DNA of 32,567 nt from an uncultured Collinsella sp. GTDB taxonomy: Bacteria > Actinomycetota > Coriobacteriia > Coriobacteriales > Coriobacteriaceae. Shown piece by piece: positions 29,744-32,567 of this stretch. Position 1 is the first letter of the stretch. Each line of letters starts with the position of its first letter. The position numbers and the translations under genes are program-made. The notes beneath the pieces were generated by a model that saw only the letters and a program-made list of their open reading frames with translations, was not told where the DNA came from and searched no databases. The DNA lies in the NCBI GenBank assembly GCA_902462065.1, contig CABQAK010000028.1, forward strand, positions 1 through 32,567, in the 5' to 3' direction.

Positions 29744-32401
29744 TTAGGCGCCGAGCGCGGTCTTAGCGGCCGCGAGGGCATCGGCGATGCCGGCAGCATT
29801 CTTGCCACCGGCCTGGGCCATGTTGGGACGACCGCCACCGCGACCGTCGACCAGACCCGCGATCTGCTTGATCACGTTACCGGCGTGGAAACCGGCCTTG
29901 ACGGCGTCATCGGAGCCGGCAGCGAGCAGGGCCGGAGTGCCCTTCTCAGTCACGCTGGCGACGACACAAGCGACAGGGCCGGCGACCTTCTGATGCACGG
30001 TATCCCATACGTTGCGCAGGTCGGCAGCCTCAAGGCCCTGGAGCTCAGCGACAACGAGCTTATAGCCGTCGAGCTCGACGGCGCCCTCGATGGCGCTGGA
30101 GATGGCGTCGGAGGAGCCACCGGTCAGAGCCTTTTTGAGCTTGTTGGACGTCTCGCGCAGCTCAGCCTGCAGGTTCTCCACGCGGGCGGGAACCTCGTCG
30201 ACGCGGCACTTGAGCGCAGCGGCGGCGGCGTCAACGAGCGCCAGGCGGTCGGCCATGTAGTCGAGGGCACCCTTAGAGGTCACGGCCTCGATACGGCGGA
30301 CATTGGAGCCCGTGGAGGACTCGGAAATAATCTTGAACAGACCAATCTCTGCGGTATTGGCGGCATGGGTGCCACCACAGAGCTCGCGGGAGAACGGCTG
30401 GTCCTCAGCGCCCACGGAGACGACGCGGACGACATCGCCGTACTTCTCTCCAAACAGAGCGACAGCGCCGGCAGCCTTAGCCTCGTCGATGCCCATGACA
30501 CGGGTCACGACCGGCTTGGAAGCGAAGATCTGCTGGTTGACCAGGTCCTCGACAGCCTTGAGCTGCTCGGAGGACAGGGCCTCGAAGTGCGTGAAGTCAA
30601 AGCGTAGGTGCTCGGGCGTCACCAGCGAGCCGGCCTGGGAGATGTGCTCGCCCAGGACCTGCTTAAGGGCAGCGTCGAGCAGGTGCGTGGCGGTGTGGTT
30701 GCGGCGCAGGAAGCCACGGCGCTCGGCGTCGAGCGCGGCGGTAACAGCGGCACCGACAGCCAGCGTGCCCTCGGCAACGTGCGCGACGTGGGCATACAGG
30801 CCGTTGTGGTTCTTGGTGTCGGCAACGGTCAGAACAACGCCCTCGGCGGAAAGCTTGCCGGCATCGCCCTGCTGGCCACCCATCTCGGCATAGAACGGGG
30901 TGCGGTCGAGCACAACCTCGACATCCTCGCCGGCGGCAGCGGACTCGACGGACTCGCCGTTGCGCACGATGGCGACAACCTTGGCGCCCTCGATCACATC
31001 GTTGTCATAGCCGTCGAACTCGGTCGCTGCGACCTTGTCCGAAAGCTCGACCCACACGTCGTTGAAGCTGCCCCAGGCGTCGCCCTTGGCATTGGCGCGG
31101 GCGCGGGCCTTCTGGTCCTCCATGCAGGCAGTGAAGCCGTCCATATCGACGTCGTGGCCAGCGGTGCCGGCGATCTCGACGGTCAGATCGATGGGGAAAC
31201 CAAAGGTGTCGTGCAGTTTAAAGGCGACATCGCCCGAAAGCACGGCGCCCTCGGCAAGCGCTGCCAGGGCCTCGTCCAGATAGACGCGGCCGTTGTCGAG
31301 CGTCGTGGAGAAGCGCTCCTCCTCGGAGGCGACGATACCCTTGACGAGCGCGACATTCTTGAGCAGCTCGGGATAAGCCTCACCCATCTGAGCGTTAACC
31401 TCGTCGATGAACTTGGTCAGGAAGGCGCCCTCGATGCCCAGCAGGCGACCGTGGAACACGGCACGACGGAGCAGGCGGCGAAGGACGTACTCGCGACCCT
31501 CGTTACCGGGAAGGATGCCGTCCGAGATCATAAAGTCGACGGCACGGGAGTGGTCGGCGATGATACGCAGGGAGCGGCTGGCGCCAGAGTAATCGTCGGC
31601 GTCATAGGTCTTGCCGCTAATCTTCTCGCCCAGCTTGATGAGGTGCTGCATCAGATCGCCGTCGTAGTTGGCGGTCTTGTGCTGCATGATGGCGGCCATG
31701 CGCTCCAGGCCCATGCCCGTATCGAGGTTGCGGTGCGGCAGCTCCGGCATGGAGCCGTCCTCCTGGCGGTCGTACTGGGTAAAGACGAGGTTCCAGAACT
31801 CCAGGAAGCGGTCGCAGTCGCAGCCAGGCTTGCAGTCGGGGCTGCCGCAGCCGACCTCCTCGCCCATGTCAAAGTAGATCTCTGAGCACGGACCGCAGGG
31901 ACCGGTGGGGCCAGCGGCCCAGAAGTTATCGTCCTCGCCCAGGCGGGAGATGTGGTCCTCAGCAACGCCCAGAGAACGCCACACGTCGTGGGTCTCGTCG
32001 TCCTCGGTAAAGACGGTGAAGTACAGGCGGTCGAGCGGCAGCTTGAACTCCTTGGTGATGAGCTCAAAGGCCCAGGCGCAAGCCTGCTGCTTGGAGACGC
32101 CGCCAAAGGAGAAGTCGCCGAGCATCTCAAAGAAGGACAGGTGACGGCCGTCCTCGCCGATACAATCGATGTCGTTGGTGCGGACGCACTTCTGGCAGGA
32201 GATAGCGCCGATCTCCTTCATGGTCTTCTTGCCCTGGTAGTACTCCTTAAACTGGTTCATGCCGGCGTTGGCAAGCAGCAGCGAAGGATCGTCAGGGACG
32301 AGGGACGAAGAAGGATAGAGCTTAAGACCGCGCTCCTCAAAGAAGTTGAGGAACTTGGAGCGAATCTCGGCCGTAGTCATTGACGGGTAGTCAGCACTCA
32401 T
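29744..32401 (-). CDS. alaS: Alanyl-tRNA synthetase
   Basis: Charges tRNA-Ala. The 885-residue protein has the class II aminoacylation domain (TTAEIRSKFLNFFEERG, PSSSLVPDDPSLLLANAGMN, FEMLGDFSFGG), the middle tRNA-recognition part, the editing domain with its zinc site (HTATHLLDAAL, then CGGTHAANTAEIG), and the C-terminal DHHA1 region with GRGGGRPNMAQAGG. A Cys-rich insert (CGSPDCKPGCDCDRF), seen in many bacterial AlaRS, is present around residue 190-200. The ATG at 32401 has GAGGAG 9 nt upstream; the ATG at 32380 (MTTAEIRS) is an alternative. First gene of the minus-strand operon. Confidence 0.97.
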   Translation of the reverse strand: MSADYPSMTTAEIRSKFLNFFEERGLKLYPSSSLVPDDPSLLLANAGMNQFKEYYQGKKTMKEIGAISCQKCVRTNDIDCIGEDGRHLSFFEMLGDFSFGGVSKQQACAWAFELITKEFKLPLDRLYFTVFTEDDETHDVWRSLGVAEDHISRLGEDDNFWAAGPTGPCGPCSEIYFDMGEEVGCGSPDCKPGCDCDRFLEFWNLVFTQYDRQEDGSMPELPHRNLDTGMGLERMAAIMQHKTANYDGDLMQHLIKLGEKISGKTYDADDYSGASRSLRIIADHSRAVDFMISDGILPGNEGREYVLRRLLRRAVFHGRLLGIEGAFLTKFIDEVNAQMGEAYPELLKNVALVKGIVASEEERFSTTLDNGRVYLDEALAALAEGAVLSGDVAFKLHDTFGFPIDLTVEIAGTAGHDVDMDGFTACMEDQKARARANAKGDAWGSFNDVWVELSDKVAATEFDGYDNDVIEGAKVVAIVRNGESVESAAAGEDVEVVLDRTPFYAEMGGQQGDAGKLSAEGVVLTVADTKNHNGLYAHVAHVAEGTLAVGAAVTAALDAERRGFLRRNHTATHLLDAALKQVLGEHISQAGSLVTPEHLRFDFTHFEALSSEQLKAVEDLVNQQIFASKPVVTRVMGIDEAKAAGAVALFGEKYGDVVRVVSVGAEDQPFSRELCGGTHAANTAEIGLFKIISESSTGSNVRRIEAVTSKGALDYMADRLALVDAAAAALKCRVDEVPARVENLQAELRETSNKLKKALTGGSSDAISSAIEGAVELDGYKLVVAELQGLEAADLRNVWDTVHQKVAGPVACVVASVTEKGTPALLAAGSDDAVKAGFHAGNVIKQIAGLVDGRGGGRPNMAQAGGKNAAGIADALAAAKTALGA

Positions 32402-32447
32402 AGAGGGAATCTCCTCGGTTTCACATCGAAACAGTTCAAACGTAACG

Positions 32448-32475
32448 ATATTACCATCCCGCCGCGCCTGTGCAA
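32448..32475 (-). promoter_or_regulatory. Candidate alaS promoter
   Basis: Minus-strand -35 TTGCAC (32475-32470), 16-nt spacer, -10 TAATAT (32453-32448), about 50 nt before the alaS start. The -35 box lies at the end of the T-run of the preceding terminator. Confidence 0.5.
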
Positions 32476-32503
32476 AAAAGAGGGTCGCCAAACAGCGACC
32501 CTC
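32474..32503 (-). terminator. Intrinsic terminator of the gene at the window's right edge
   Basis: GAGGGTCGC and GCGACCCTC form a perfect 9-bp stem with a 6-nt loop, followed on the minus strand by TTTTTTGC. It stops transcription coming from beyond the right edge before alaS. Confidence 0.9.
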
Positions 32504-32527
32504 CAGCGAAAGGGTTGATTTCCGATC

Positions 32528-32567
32528 TCAACCGAACACATTGAGCAAATAGGCCATTCCCGCAGTT
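32528..32567 (-). CDS. Possible C-terminal end of an unknown minus-strand gene
   Basis: One minus-strand frame at the edge reads TAGMAYLLNVFG and then TGA at 32530-32528, 25 nt before a strong terminator. Such spacing fits the end of a gene and the hydrophobic residues could be a membrane-helix tail. Twelve codons are too few to name a family. Confidence 0.35.
   Translation of the reverse strand, partial: TAGMAYLLNVFG

Noticed and set aside
30608..31885. 425-codon plus-strand open frame opposite alaS
   Set aside because: Low-complexity antisense translation with no family resemblance; alaS is complete on the minus strand.

Overview
The window looks like a chromosome segment of a GC-rich Coriobacteriia actinobacterium, most like Collinsella. 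This rests on the codon bias, on the order alaS-ruvX-mltG-yqeG-aroK-aroB-like-pepP-efp-asp23-nusB-xseB-tlyA-nadK-recN, and on a PTS fructose locus that carries its own ptsH and ptsI. The genus is inferred; no search was run.

Region 1 (1-7302) is a cobalamin/tetrapyrrole island. On the minus strand are cobM (cbiF) and a cbiD cut by the window edge, both anaerobic corrin-ring methyltransferases. Divergent from them, a strong promoter and a cobalamin riboswitch lead into a plus-strand operon: a Tat/lipobox-tethered CbiK-type cobaltochelatase, a small lipoprotein, a substrate-binding lipoprotein, a BtuC/FecD-type permease and an ATPase with a long C-terminal extension. The two lipoproteins share a beta-rich domain I cannot name. 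The island ends at a short IS3-family transposase remnant that stops 2 bp from the next gene, which suggests an acquired or rearranged segment.

Region 2 (7305-11253) holds a TetR regulator with a candidate operator, a YbhN/LPG-synthase-like membrane protein, tRNA-Glu(CUC) with its own promoter and terminator, and a CCA-adding enzyme.

Region 3 (11254-19144) is the sugar PTS locus: two tandem PfkB sugar-phosphate kinases of the 1-phosphofructokinase type, EI, HPr, a fructose-type EIIBCA, and a divergent RpiR regulator with candidate operators. Together these would import a hexose as its 1-phosphate and convert it to the bisphosphate. The 527-bp gap between ptsH and fruA has no gene but contains two large inverted repeats and a terminator.

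Region 4 (19204-32401) is one long minus-strand housekeeping run of overlapping or closely spaced genes for alanyl-tRNA synthesis, Holliday junction and peptidoglycan processing, shikimate kinase, a degenerate 3-dehydroquinate synthase-like protein, Xaa-Pro peptidase, EF-P, an Asp23 protein, NusB, exonuclease VII small subunit, TlyA, NAD kinase and RecN. The right edge has a terminator preceded by a few codons of another minus-strand gene.

The strongest candidates for something new are the riboswitch-controlled exported chelatase plus transporter with its paired novel-domain lipoproteins, the AroB-like protein lacking all its metal ligands, and the large palindromes at 15616-15926.
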